Below, piece after piece: positions 7,172 to 14,805 of a DNA stretch of 15,694 nucleotides (positions are counted from its first letter, which is position 1; the number at the start of each line of letters is the position of its first letter). Below the pieces are notes generated by a model that searched no databases, was not told where the DNA came from, and was given only the letters and a program-made list of their open reading frames with translations. The DNA lies in contig CAMDMC010000033.1 in NCBI GenBank assembly GCA_945901825.1, positions 1-15,694 of the forward strand, given 5' to 3'. The translations under genes were made by a program, and so were the position numbers. Origin of the DNA: Bordetella parapertussis. Lineage in GTDB: Bacteria; Pseudomonadota; Gammaproteobacteria; Burkholderiales; Burkholderiaceae_A.

Positions 7172-8922
7172 GTCAGCATGGCCCGAAGACTTGAGAGCCG
7201 ATCGGCCTGCTCGATTGTTTTATCGGGTCGCAGCCGAAGAATACGTGGAAAGCGAACGGCAATGCCGCTCTTGTGACGGCTCGACTCCATAACCGCCTCA
7301 AAGCCAAGTTCCATCACCAGGCTCGGACTCACCTGTCGAACGGGGCCAAACTTGTCTTCAATGGTTTTACGTATCACCTGATCCACCTTTTTTATTTCAG
7401 CATCGGTAAGACCAGAGTAGGCCTTTGCAAAGGGTACCAAGACCGCAGGGTCTTGGCGGTCATCCCAGAGCGCAAAACCATAGTCGGTGTAGAGCCCAGC
7501 GCGGCGACCGTGTCCACGCTGGGCGTAGACAAGTACGGCATCAATCGTTAGTGGCGCAAGCTTCCATTTCCAAAGCTCGCCCTGCGTACTTTCTTTTGTG
7601 CGTCCCTGGCCGTAGGCCGCATCCCACCGTTTAAGCATCAAGCCTTCCGCGGGCTGGTCTCGGGCCTGGGCTTGCAGCAGGGCAAGCTCGGCCCAGTTCT
7701 CTGCAGCAACGATGGGCGAGGCACGCATGGGCCTTGAGGCAGCTGGGCTCTTAGGCTGTGTCTCGCGGTCGCCCTCGCCCAACAACTCCAAGAGGGCGAC
7801 CAGGGCTGCTCGACGCGCGGAAAAGGGCTCTGCCCGCCAATCACGGCCCGCCAGGCCAAGAAGGTCGTAGGCCATGAAGACCACAGGGTGTGCGTTCTGC
7901 ATGGCTTTTGAGGGTTTACGACGACCAAGCCGCCTTTGCAGATTGGCAAAGGCAAAGGGCCTTTGCTTTAGACCGTCCCAGGCCAGAATCTCACCGTCGA
8001 GCCGAAGCGGCAACGCCGGCAAAGCTTGGGGCCCTGCGAAGAGCTGCACAAACTCAGGAAACTGCTCGGTCACAAGCTCCTCGCCGCGCGACCAGACCTG
8101 CAGTTGACCGGCTGCATCCACAACCAGTTGTGCCCGAATGCCATCCCACTTCCATTCCGCAGCCCAGCCCTCAATGGGTCCGAGCCTCTGCTCGCATTGC
8201 GCAGCCTGCTCGAGGGATTCACCCTGCATCGAAAGACTCTGCGCCAAGAAAAAAGGAACGGGCCCATTCATAAAGGCCCGAGCACCGCAGGAATCGTCGG
8301 GGGAGACAAGCGCCTGATAGGCCTCGGGTCCGGGCGGTTGGGAAAGAAAAATGAGCATGCGCTGGGCAACAAGCGCCTTTGTAATCTTTAAATGGTCGGC
8401 AAGCGCCTGAACAAGGCCCTGTCGTGAAAGACCCAGGCGCAATCCCCCAGTAAGTATTTTGTTCAGGCAGAAAACCTGCGGCGCCGTTAACTGCCTCCAG
8501 GCCCCCATCATCCAGTTGCAGACCTCCTGCGCCTGAAGACCGCGTAGGGCAAGCAAGTCGTGCTCAATGAGATCGGCAAGGCCTTTGGCTGCGAAGTCTG
8601 ACTCGTTTTGTGGGCAGGCAGTAAGCAAGGCCGAGGTCTCAGCCAGGTCGCCCACCGACTGATAACACTCCTCAACCAGCCAAGGCTGCAGGCCCGAGGC
8701 CTCTTCCATCGCCTTGCGAAAAAGAGAGGGGGCGACGGTGCGCTTTAGCCGCTCGCCGGCTAAAAGCCACAAGGCCCAGGCCGCATCTTTGTCGGCCAGC
8801 CCGTCTTGATTTAAAAAGCCAAGCAGCGCCTGCTGTCTCTCGCGCACGCCCTGCGACTGATCAAGCCTAAGAAAGAGCTGCGCGAAATGGGCAAGGCTGC
8901 CCGGTGGCCAGGACTTAGACAT
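7168..8922 (-). CDS. ATP-dependent DNA ligase, cisplatin damage response / ligase-associated cluster type
   Basis: Seals DNA nicks by adenylation of a lysine with ATP. From the chosen start it has 584 residues: an N-terminal DNA-binding domain (about 1-200), then the nucleotidyltransferase and OB domains. Motifs: I KWDG 258-261 with catalytic K258, Ia SRGE 278-281 (R279), III LDGEIL 308-313 (E311), IIIa FMAYDLL 349-355, IV EGLMLKR 426-432, V WKWK 451-454, VI RFPRILRLRPDK 557-568. ATG 8922 is preferred because family proteins begin with a FAQLF-LD-like helix. It overlaps the exonuclease stop by 8 nt. ATG 8937 or 8967 are possible longer starts. A Pro/Ala/Ser-rich stretch at about 383-407, between motifs IIIa and IV, looks like an inserted loop. 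Its stop overlaps the DUF429 start (ATGA). Confidence 0.95.
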   Translation of the reverse strand: MSKSWPPGSLAHFAQLFLRLDQSQGVRERQQALLGFLNQDGLADKDAAWALWLLAGERLKRTVAPSLFRKAMEEASGLQPWLVEECYQSVGDLAETSALLTACPQNESDFAAKGLADLIEHDLLALRGLQAQEVCNWMMGAWRQLTAPQVFCLNKILTGGLRLGLSRQGLVQALADHLKITKALVAQRMLIFLSQPPGPEAYQALVSPDDSCGARAFMNGPVPFFLAQSLSMQGESLEQAAQCEQRLGPIEGWAAEWKWDGIRAQLVVDAAGQLQVWSRGEELVTEQFPEFVQLFAGPQALPALPLRLDGEILAWDGLKQRPFAFANLQRRLGRRKPSKAMQNAHPVVFMAYDLLGLAGRDWRAEPFSARRAALVALLELLGEGDRETQPKSPAASRPMRASPIVAAENWAELALLQAQARDQPAEGLMLKRWDAAYGQGRTKESTQGELWKWKLAPLTIDAVLVYAQRGHGRRAGLYTDYGFALWDDRQDPAVLVPFAKAYSGLTDAEIKKVDQVIRKTIEDKFGPVRQVSPSLVMELGFEAVMESSRHKSGIAVRFPRILRLRPDKTIEQADRLSSLRAMLT

Positions 8923-9940
8923 CGGCGGCCTGGGCATCGAATTCTGTCTCAAGGGTGTCAACATCACGACCCTGGTCTTTTAAGTAACGCGCCATGCTGC
9001 TTGTCTGGCCGTGGGTCAGCACAACACGTGAGGCCTGGGTCTGATCAATTGCCCAGAGAAGTCCAGGCCAGTCCGCATGGTCGGAAATAACAAAACCCCG
9101 AACCCCGGCATGCCTGCGTCGATGGCCACGAACAAGCATCCAGCCCGAGACCATCGCCTCGGCCAGCGCCGGCCTTTGGCGCTGCATCCAGCCCGAACCC
9201 TGCACCGCCATCGGCGCCAGAACCATTGCCCCTGGGCTAAGCATGGCAGGGGGGGTGGGCAGTTCCGGCAAGGCAATTCCCGCCTCGCGATAGGCCTCGT
9301 TCATGCGGGCCACCGAGGGGTGAACGAAAAGCGTTCCGGGCAAGGGAGCCAGTCTAAGAAGCGCAATTAAAAGGCGCTGCGCCTTACCAAGGGCATAGGT
9401 GTAGAGAACGGCTGCTCGGCCCTCATCGCGGCAGGTCTGCCACCAGTCCAGAAGTAACGCAACCTCATCGGCCACATTCGGCCAACGATAAATAGGCAGG
9501 CCAAAGGTGGTCTCTGAAATAAAGACATCGGCCTTAACAGGCTCAAAGGCATCGCAGCTTGGGTCGTTCTGAACTCGATAGTCGCCTGAGACCAGCCACC
9601 GCTCGCTGCCATGGCCATGTGCCGAGGCGGACTCAATAAGAACCTGACTGGCACCCAGGACATGGCTGGCAGGGTGCAGAGAGACCCAGACATCCTGCAG
9701 GCGCAGGCGCTGCCCAAAGCCCAGGCCCTGAAACGACTGAGCCTCGCCCAGCCGCGCATGAAGAATGGGAAGGCCCCGCATCGAACACAGCACATGGCCA
9801 TGGCCTGGCCTGGCATGGTCTGCATGGCCATGGGTAATTACTGCACGATCAACCGGCCGCCAGGGGTCAATAAAAAAGTCCCCTTGAGGGCAATAAAGCC
9901 CCTCGGGTCGGCGCACAACAAGCGGCGCAGGCCGGTTCAT
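8915..9940 (-). CDS. Ligase-associated DNA damage response exonuclease (metallo-beta-lactamase fold)
   Basis: Predicted metal-dependent nuclease of the beta-CASP/SNM1-like group belonging to the ligase-associated cluster, 341 residues. Metal-binding motifs: THGHADH 36-42 (H37, H39, D41, H42), H93 in PASH, D120 in VSGDY, D287/H288 in ISDHADW, and H310 in LTHGQ. ISETTFGLP (141-149) is also typical. A small Ala/His/Gly loop (SASAHGHG, 104-111) sits just before the SGD motif. ATG 9940 gives the usual family N-terminus (an LYCP-GDFFIDPW-like segment within the first 30 residues). It lies 54 nt downstream of the nudB stop with only a weak ribosome site. It heads the five-gene repair cassette, and the stop codon lies inside the first codons of the ligase gene. 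Confidence 0.94.
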   Translation of the reverse strand: MNRPAPLVVRRPEGLYCPQGDFFIDPWRPVDRAVITHGHADHARPGHGHVLCSMRGLPILHARLGEAQSFQGLGFGQRLRLQDVWVSLHPASHVLGASQVLIESASAHGHGSERWLVSGDYRVQNDPSCDAFEPVKADVFISETTFGLPIYRWPNVADEVALLLDWWQTCRDEGRAAVLYTYALGKAQRLLIALLRLAPLPGTLFVHPSVARMNEAYREAGIALPELPTPPAMLSPGAMVLAPMAVQGSGWMQRQRPALAEAMVSGWMLVRGHRRRHAGVRGFVISDHADWPGLLWAIDQTQASRVVLTHGQTSSMARYLKDQGRDVDTLETEFDAQAADV

Positions 9941-9994
9941 ACCAGCAGGCCCAGATGTCGGCCATGCTGCAGAGGCCTCAATACCTCCGCCGCC

Positions 9995-10447
9995 TTAGCT
10001 AGAGAACTGACGCCGACCGAGCTCGCGAATGGCCTTGGCGTTGGTCCAAGAAAAACAAGCCTCTGCCGCATCCTCAAGGCCCAGCCATTTCCAACGCAGA
10101 TGCTCGCGGGCGGAAAGGCGCACTGCGCTCGCACGGGAAATTCGACTTGAAAAAACATGCTCGGTATTTTCTGTTACCCCAGGGGCGTACCGATGACGCC
10201 AATGGGCAAAGATTTCATAGTTCTGCGAGAAGCCCCAGTCTTCCATGTCGGTCGATGCAATGGCAAGACCGGTCTCTTCAAAGACCTCTCGACAGGCCGC
10301 ATCCACCAGCGGCTCCTTTTCATCATCAAGGCTGCCCGTAACCGACTGCCAAAAGCCTGGATGGTCCGCACGTTCCAGCAACAAAACATCGGCCTCCGAA
10401 GAGTACAGAATGACCAGAACAGAGACGGGAATTTTAAAAATAGTCAT
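9995..10447 (-). CDS. nudB: Dihydroneopterin triphosphate diphosphatase / dATP pyrophosphohydrolase NudB
   Basis: Nudix hydrolase that removes pyrophosphate from dihydroneopterin triphosphate in folate synthesis and also acts on dATP and related nucleotides. The 150-residue protein aligns by eye along its length with Escherichia coli NudB: PVSVLVILY (7-15), FWQSVTGSL (32-40), NYEIFAHWRHRYAPGVTENTE in the middle, and W-N-AI near the end. The Nudix box begins at G38 and includes REVFEETGL (53-61). It has one residue more between the glycine and the RE than the E. coli box, as I recall for betaproteobacterial NudB. ATG 10447 has AAGG 7 nt upstream. It lies between a membrane protein gene (35 nt upstream) and the repair exonuclease (54 nt downstream), so it may share their transcript. 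Confidence 0.92.
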   Translation of the reverse strand: MTIFKIPVSVLVILYSSEADVLLLERADHPGFWQSVTGSLDDEKEPLVDAACREVFEETGLAIASTDMEDWGFSQNYEIFAHWRHRYAPGVTENTEHVFSSRISRASAVRLSAREHLRWKWLGLEDAAEACFSWTNAKAIRELGRRQFSS

Positions 10448-10455
10448 GGCAGCGC

Positions 10456-10471
10456 CTTATGAATATATAAG
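10456..10471 (-). promoter_or_regulatory. AT-rich inverted repeat over the nudB ribosome site
   Basis: CTTAT (10456-10460) pairs with ATAAG (10467-10471) around a 6-nt A/T spacer, in an otherwise GC-rich gap of 35 nt. On the coding strand, the AAGG that serves as the nudB ribosome site (10458-10455) is partly in this stem. A TATATT that resembles a -10 box lies in the same patch, but I find no matching -35. The stem is weak, so a structural role is uncertain. Confidence 0.2.
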
Positions 10472-10482
10472 CACGGCCGGGC

Positions 10483-11115
10483 CTAGCGCAGGGGCAAGAG
10501 CGCTGTAAGCATCAGCCCGGTGAGCATGATCACCACAAAGGTAAGGATAGAGGCCGACATCAGCCTGCTTGCCACAGCATGGTCTGCCGACTCGGCGGTA
10601 GCAAGTCGGCTGGCGTGCCAGGCAGGGATGGCAGCAACGCTCGCCCAAATAGCAGCAGGAGGGAGCCAGTCGTAGAGGCCGGCAAAGGGCAGCATAAGAC
10701 AGGCCGTGTAGATGCTTAGAGTTGCCATGCGTGAGGACGTCTCCGAGGCAGGGCGCTGAGAGAACCAATAGGCCTGCATGGCCAGGCCAAGGGTGATTCC
10801 CACCACAATGGCCATGGGTGCCATTTCGTCCGACAGGTTAAAGGCCACCATCTGCAGCAAAACAAAGTTCATCACCACAATGGCAAATGCTCTAACCCAG
10901 ACAGGCCAGATGGAGGGGTCATCGAGCACCCGCGGCAAGAGACGACGAAAAAGAAGATGCACCAAAAAGGCGCCAAAGGCCACGAGCAGACTTATAAAAA
11001 CGGCGGCCCGGCTTAGGCCGGGGTTCGCAATCCAGGCCACCGCAAGGCCATGCAACACGGACACCGGGCCATAGACCAACGCACGCCGCTGGCCCGGGCT
11101 TACCATCATGCTCAT
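10483..11115 (-). CDS. Unrecognised multi-pass membrane protein
   Basis: I do not recognise the family. The 210-residue protein is strongly hydrophobic, with likely membrane segments near 13-30, 36-56, 72-94, 99-117, 130-148, 152-166 and 185-208, so about seven spans. Short charged loops include [12 protein letters not shown] (57-68) and a polar stretch at about 168-184. No catalytic motif stands out. ATG 11115 overlaps the aspS stop as ATGA, so translation is probably coupled to aspS. ATG 11109 and 11106 are near alternatives. nudB follows 35 nt after the stop. Base composition and codon choice look like the neighbours, so there is no sign of recent transfer. The gene is real by its length, overlap and composition; its function is unknown. 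Confidence 0.75.
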   Translation of the reverse strand: MSMMVSPGQRRALVYGPVSVLHGLAVAWIANPGLSRAAVFISLLVAFGAFLVHLLFRRLLPRVLDDPSIWPVWVRAFAIVVMNFVLLQMVAFNLSDEMAPMAIVVGITLGLAMQAYWFSQRPASETSSRMATLSIYTACLMLPFAGLYDWLPPAAIWASVAAIPAWHASRLATAESADHAVASRLMSASILTFVVIMLTGLMLTALLPLR

Positions 11116-12908
11116 GTCGCGATTTTGGGCGCCTCACGTAGACGCAGGGAGAGTTCTTTCAACTGACGGTCATCGGCTGGCGAAGGGGCCTGGGTGAGCA
11201 GGCACTGCGCCCGCTGGGTCTTCGGAAAGGCGATGACATCCCGAATGGAATCTGCCCCGGTCATAAGAGTTACCAGGCGATCAAGACCAAAGGCAAGGCC
11301 GCCATGGGGCGGAGCCCCGTATCGCAGGGCATCGAGCAAGAAGCCAAACTTTTCTTGGGCCTCTTCGGCACCAATATTAAGCGCCCGAAAGACCTTGCTC
11401 TGCACGGCCTCCTGGTGAATACGCACCGACCCGCCCCCAAGCTCCCAGCCATTAAGAACCATGTCGTAGGCCTGAGCCAGGCAGCTGCCGGGGTCCTGCT
11501 CCATCCGGTCTTCATGCCCAGGCTTGGGCGCCGTGAAGGGATGGTGAACAGCCGTGAACCGTCGATTTTCCTCATCAAACTCAAACATTGGGAAGTCAAC
11601 CACCCACAGGGGTCGCCAGCCGGCCGTAAAGAGCCCATTGGCGCGTCCAAATTCCGACTGACCAATACGAACCCTTAGCGCGCCCAAGGCGTCATTCACC
11701 ACCTTGGCCTTGTCGGCACCAAAGAAAATAAGGTCTCCATCACTGGCACCGGTACGGGCAAGCACAGCCTCAAGACAGGCCTCATGAAGGTTCTTCACAA
11801 TGGGTGACTGCAGGCCATCGCGGCCCTTGGCCTTCTCGTTCACCTTAATCCAGGCAAGCCCCCTGGCCCCGTAGATTTTTACAAACTCGGTGTAGCTGTC
11901 GATCTCGCCGCGGCTTAACTGCGCACCGCCCGGAATACAAAGGGCTGCCACGCGCCCATTGGTCAGTCGCGCAGGCTCAGAGAAGACCTTGAAGTCGACA
12001 TCGGCCATGAGGTCAGTCAACTCGGTGAGCTCCAGATTCACACGCAGGTCGGGCTTGTCCGAACCGAATCGAGCCATTGCCTGGCTATAAGCCATAACAG
12101 GAAAGGGATTAGGAAGGTCCACGGCCATAAGCTCGTGAAAGACCTCACGGATCATGGTCTCAAAAAGGTCGCGAATGTCTTGCTCGCCGAGAAAGGATGT
12201 CTCGCAGTCAATCTGGGTGAATTCGGGCTGACGATCCGCGCGCAGGTCTTCGTCACGAAAGCACTTGGTGATCTGGTAGTAGCGGTCAAAGCCCGCCACC
12301 ATAAGCAGTTGCTTAAAGAGCTGGGGCGATTGGGGTAGGGCAAAAAAACTGCCGGGATGCACCCGAGATGGCACCAGGTAGTCGCGCGCGCCCTCGGGTG
12401 TGGAGCGCGTAAGCATAGGGGTCTCAATATCAATAAAGCCATGCGTATCAAGGTAGCGGCGCACGGCCATAGCAACTTTGTAACGCAGCATAAGATTGCG
12501 CTGCATAAACGGGCGGCGCAGATCGAGCACGCGATGGGTAAGCCGTGTCGTCTCCGAGAGATGCTCGTCATCGAGCTGAAACGGGGGCGTCACTGAGGGG
12601 TTAAGAAGCTCAAGCTCAAGGCAGAGAATCTCAATCTCGCCACTGGCCATATTGGCATTCACGGTACCCTCGGGACGTTGACGCACCCGGCCCGTTACAC
12701 GCAGGCAGAACTCATTGCGCAGGGTCTCGGCCAACTTGAACATCGCCTCGCGGTCGGGGTCACAGACAATTTGTGCAAGGCCCTCGCGGTCTCGAAGGTC
12801 GATGAAAATTACGCCCCCATGATCTCGTCGACGATGCACCCAGCCGCAGAGCGTCACAGTCTGATCAAGCTGGCTTGCGGAAAGCTCTCCGCAGTAATGA
12901 CTTCGCAT
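11112..12908 (-). CDS. aspS: Aspartyl-tRNA synthetase, non-discriminating (Asp/Asn) type
   Basis: Charges tRNA-Asp with aspartate, and in the non-discriminating form also tRNA-Asn, giving Asp-tRNA-Asn for amidation by GatCAB. The 598-residue protein has the N-terminal OB-fold anticodon domain (about 1-110), class II motif 2 [14 protein letters not shown] (217-230) followed by TQID, the bacterial GAD insert (about 290-420) and motif 3 GLAFGLDRL (537-545). H30 in HRRRDHGG and G81 in RPEGTV match the His/Gly pair (H31/G82) reported for the non-discriminating Pseudomonas aeruginosa enzyme. ATG 12908 is preceded by AAAGGA. DUF502 lies 27 nt upstream, and the downstream membrane protein overlaps by 4 nt. 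Confidence 0.97.
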   Translation of the reverse strand: MRSHYCGELSASQLDQTVTLCGWVHRRRDHGGVIFIDLRDREGLAQIVCDPDREAMFKLAETLRNEFCLRVTGRVRQRPEGTVNANMASGEIEILCLELELLNPSVTPPFQLDDEHLSETTRLTHRVLDLRRPFMQRNLMLRYKVAMAVRRYLDTHGFIDIETPMLTRSTPEGARDYLVPSRVHPGSFFALPQSPQLFKQLLMVAGFDRYYQITKCFRDEDLRADRQPEFTQIDCETSFLGEQDIRDLFETMIREVFHELMAVDLPNPFPVMAYSQAMARFGSDKPDLRVNLELTELTDLMADVDFKVFSEPARLTNGRVAALCIPGGAQLSRGEIDSYTEFVKIYGARGLAWIKVNEKAKGRDGLQSPIVKNLHEACLEAVLARTGASDGDLIFFGADKAKVVNDALGALRVRIGQSEFGRANGLFTAGWRPLWVVDFPMFEFDEENRRFTAVHHPFTAPKPGHEDRMEQDPGSCLAQAYDMVLNGWELGGGSVRIHQEAVQSKVFRALNIGAEEAQEKFGFLLDALRYGAPPHGGLAFGLDRLVTLMTGADSIRDVIAFPKTQRAQCLLTQAPSPADDRQLKELSLRLREAPKIAT

Positions 12909-12935
12909 AAAAATGTCCTTTAGATCGAGGGCGGG

Positions 12936-13544
12936 TTACTTGTCGGCTTTTGGTTTAGCCTGAGCCGAAGGGGGAACAGTGCCCATGGAGACGACGTACT
13001 TAAGTGCTGCATCCACGCCAATCGACAGAGGGATGAGTTCTGCCCGCGGCAGCATGAGGAAAAAGCCCGAGGTGGGGTTGGGTGTGGTGGGCACGTAAAT
13101 ACTGACGCAGTCCGCAGGCAGCTTGTTCTCAATTTCATGGCTTGGCTTGCCAGTGACAAAGGCAATTGTCCAGAGGCCCTGGCGCGGATACTGCACCAGT
13201 ACGGCCTGGCGAAACGCCTGCCCGTTGGGGGCAAGAATGGTGTCACTAACTTGCTTCACCGAGGAGTAGATGGATCGGACCAATGGAATTCGGGCCAGCA
13301 GTCCTTCCCAGAGGTCCACCAGGCGGCGGCCGAGCAGGTTAGCCCCCAAGGCACCGGTAGCAAGAACCACTAAAACGACCGCCAGAAGCCCGAAGCCCGG
13401 AATGTCAAGGCCAAAGAGGGCCTGGGGCGCGATGTGCGGGGGAATGATTCCGTCCAAGGTCTTCACAATGGTGCTGAGGACCCAGTAGGTGATGCCCAGG
13501 GGAACCCAAATAAGAAGGCCGGTAATAAAAAATCGTTTAAGCAT
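12936..13544 (-). CDS. DUF502 domain-containing membrane protein
   Basis: Conserved protein of unknown function with two predicted membrane segments (about 5-27 and 48-72) and a cytoplasmic or periplasmic beta-rich region. Family hallmarks are visible: a short basic N-terminus, a glycine-rich second span, PLVRSIYSSVKQ (87-98) and VPTTPNPTSGF (151-161), followed by VSMGTV (185-190) and a polar tail. Its 202 residues fit the family. ATG 13544 has GAGGT about 7 nt upstream. In betaproteobacteria this gene regularly stands between an FmdB-type zinc ribbon gene and aspS, as here (77 nt after fmdB, 27 nt before aspS). Confidence 0.92.
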   Translation of the reverse strand: MLKRFFITGLLIWVPLGITYWVLSTIVKTLDGIIPPHIAPQALFGLDIPGFGLLAVVLVVLATGALGANLLGRRLVDLWEGLLARIPLVRSIYSSVKQVSDTILAPNGQAFRQAVLVQYPRQGLWTIAFVTGKPSHEIENKLPADCVSIYVPTTPNPTSGFFLMLPRAELIPLSIGVDAALKYVVSMGTVPPSAQAKPKADK

Positions 13545-13576
13545 GACAGCTACCTCTGGACGGGATCCTGGGGTCT

Positions 13577-13586
13577 TAGGCGCCTA
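13577..13586. repeat. 10-bp palindrome TAGGCGCCTA in the fmdB-DUF502 gap
   Basis: A perfect palindrome lies in the 77-nt spacer ahead of the DUF502 gene. It could be a protein site, but it is short and has no flanking symmetry. I see no strong promoter in the gap: a TTGACC on the coding strand lacks a good -10 partner. Confidence 0.15.
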
Positions 13587-13621
13587 CGAGTGAAAGAGGT
13601 CAAACAAGGCTCGCGAGACGG

Positions 13622-14059
13622 CTAAGAGGCTGCTGAGGCTGCTGAGCCAGCAGGGGCAGCCTTGGGTGCGTCGCCAACAGACGACGAAGAACCCGACCCA
13701 ACGGGGCTGCTGGGTGCGGGGGCTTCGGCTGCTTTGGAGCCACCAGCTGAATCCTGCGAGCCTGCGGCGCCGTTGGCCTGGGGCTCTTTAGGCTGCTGGG
13801 TGCCGGCAGCCACATCGGCGTTTGCGGAGGGCTCTGCGCCCTTTACAGCGGGATCGTCCGCCTTCTTTTTTGAGCCGTTGTCACGGAAATCGGTGGCATA
13901 CCAGCCCGAGCCTTTCAGCACAAAGCTCGGTGCTGTCAGTTGCTTGGCAAAGCTTGCCTCGTGGCAACTGGGGCATTCCGATACCGGCGCATCCGAAAGT
14001 CTTTGAAGAATATCCTGCCGAAAGCCACAGGCTGAGCAGGCGTAGGCATAGATAGGCAT
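13622..14059 (-). CDS. FmdB-family zinc ribbon protein with a long low-complexity tail
   Basis: Small zinc-ribbon protein of unknown role, possibly regulatory. The 145-residue protein starts MPIYAYAC and has two CxxC pairs, C8/C11 and C29/C32, that would bind one zinc. FVLKGSGWYATDF (46-58) is the usual end of the family's conserved core. The remaining 85 or so residues are almost only Ala, Ser, Gly, Pro, Asp and Lys and look disordered. ATG 14059 is chosen because it begins exactly at the conserved MPIYAY and is preceded by AGGAG (14070-14074) at 10 nt. A frame extending to 14116 adds 19 residues with no family resemblance. It is first in the leftward block with DUF502 and aspS. Confidence 0.9.
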   Translation of the reverse strand: MPIYAYACSACGFRQDILQRLSDAPVSECPSCHEASFAKQLTAPSFVLKGSGWYATDFRDNGSKKKADDPAVKGAEPSANADVAAGTQQPKEPQANGAAGSQDSAGGSKAAEAPAPSSPVGSGSSSSVGDAPKAAPAGSAASAAS

Positions 14060-14121
14060 GAATTCAAAACTCCTGATCGAAGAACTTTTTAACTGGCCTG
14101 CCTGCAAGACCGCCAAGGGCC

Positions 14122-14136
14122 AAACGCAATGCGTTT
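14122..14136. promoter_or_regulatory. 15-bp palindrome AAACGCAATGCGTTT, possible operator
   Basis: Arms AAACGCA and TGCGTTT are perfect inverted repeats around one central base, 62 nt before the fmdB start. A weak -10-like TAGAAT (14162-14157 on the minus strand) lies about 20 nt upstream, so the palindrome would fall just after the transcription start, where a repressor could block. No -35 of quality is seen. The regulator is unknown. Confidence 0.3.
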
Positions 14137-14203
14137 AAAGAATGACTAAACCCGTTATTCTATCGACAGAGTGACTTAATAGTAGAAGTCTGCCCCTTGC
14201 CCG

Positions 14204-14244
14204 AAAAAAAACCCGGGAGGAAGACTGGCTCCACCCGGGTTTTT
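14204..14244 (-). terminator. Intrinsic terminator after ssb
   Basis: AAAAACCCGGG (14207-14217) pairs perfectly with CCCGGGTTTTT (14234-14244), and three more pairs extend the stem beyond an A-A mismatch. On the minus strand the stem is followed by eight T (complement of the A run 14204-14211). It lies 25 nt after the ssb stop and separates ssb from the fmdB block. The plus-strand T run of five could make it work in both directions. Confidence 0.9.
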
Positions 14245-14268
14245 ACAAGAGTTAAAGGCGCCGACGAC

Positions 14269-14751
14269 TTAAAAAGGAATGTCGTCGTCAAGATCGTCAA
14301 AGCCGGTTTTCGCCCCGCCACTGGGTTTGCGCGAGCCTTCGTTGCCTGCTGAGGAAGGGCTCGAGGCCATGGCCAAGGACGCGCCATCCTCCTCTGGAGG
14401 CATACCTGCCGGGGCACCATCGCGACCGCCGAGAAGCTGCATCTGATCGGCCACAATTTCGGTTGTGTAACGGTCTTGCCCGCCCTGGTCTTGCCACTTT
14501 CGGGTTCGAAGCCGGCCCTCAACGTAAACGGGGCGACCCTTTTTTAGGTACTCGTTCACCACTTCGGCAAGCCTTCCAAAAAAAACCACACGATGCCACT
14601 CGGTGTCCTCTTTCATTTCGCCAGACTTGTCTTTGTAGCGCGATGTGGTGGCAATTGAAATATTGGCAATCGCCGCACCGTCGGCCGAGTAACGGACCTC
14701 GGGGTCACGGCCGAGATTGCCAAGAAGAATGACTTTGTTTACCGACGCCAT
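14269..14751 (-). CDS. ssb: Single-stranded DNA-binding protein
   Basis: Coats single-stranded DNA in replication, recombination and repair and recruits partner enzymes through its C-terminal tip. The 160-residue protein has an OB fold over about 1-110 (start [30 protein letters not shown] with W52/H53, [11 protein letters not shown]) and a Gly/Ser/Pro-rich linker of about 45 residues. It ends in the acidic tip DDLDDDIPF that binds partner proteins. ATG 14751 is preceded by AAAGGAGG at 6 nt, the strongest Shine-Dalgarno in the window. A strong terminator follows. The MFS gene upstream ends 54 nt before. I find no convincing promoter in that gap, so ssb may be read from further right. Confidence 0.97.
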   Translation of the reverse strand: MASVNKVILLGNLGRDPEVRYSADGAAIANISIATTSRYKDKSGEMKEDTEWHRVVFFGRLAEVVNEYLKKGRPVYVEGRLRTRKWQDQGGQDRYTTEIVADQMQLLGGRDGAPAGMPPEEDGASLAMASSPSSAGNEGSRKPSGGAKTGFDDLDDDIPF

Positions 14752-14805
14752 AAAAAACCTCCTTTAATCAATAGGCGAAAGGGGCTGTCACGCTAACGAA
14801 CAGAT

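Noticed and set aside
9790..9835. Cluster of repeated CATGGC/GGCATG words
   Set aside because: They encode the conserved His-rich metal motif (HGHADH and the following GHGH) of the exonuclease, so protein coding explains them.
9611..10150. 179-residue open frame on the + strand
   Set aside because: It is antisense to the exonuclease and nudB genes, both firmly identified, and its composition is that of a shadow frame.
10330..10345. Nudix box of nudB with one residue too many, as a possible defect
   Set aside because: The extra residue is in frame and, to my knowledge, usual in betaproteobacterial NudB; the REVFEETG core is intact.
13662..14006. 114-residue open frame opposite the FmdB-type gene
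   Set aside because: It arises from the GC-rich simple sequence encoding the Ala/Ser tail. It has no ribosome site and no family resemblance.
14785..14803. CTGT...ACAG inverted repeat upstream of ssb, resembling a LexA box
   Set aside because: The spacing between arms is 11 nt, three longer than the 16-bp CTGT-N8-ACAG SOS box, and the centre is not AT-rich.
14752..14805. Promoter for ssb in the gap after the MFS gene
   Set aside because: A GTGACA could serve as -35, but the -10 at proper spacing is poor and the transcript would begin inside the ribosome site.
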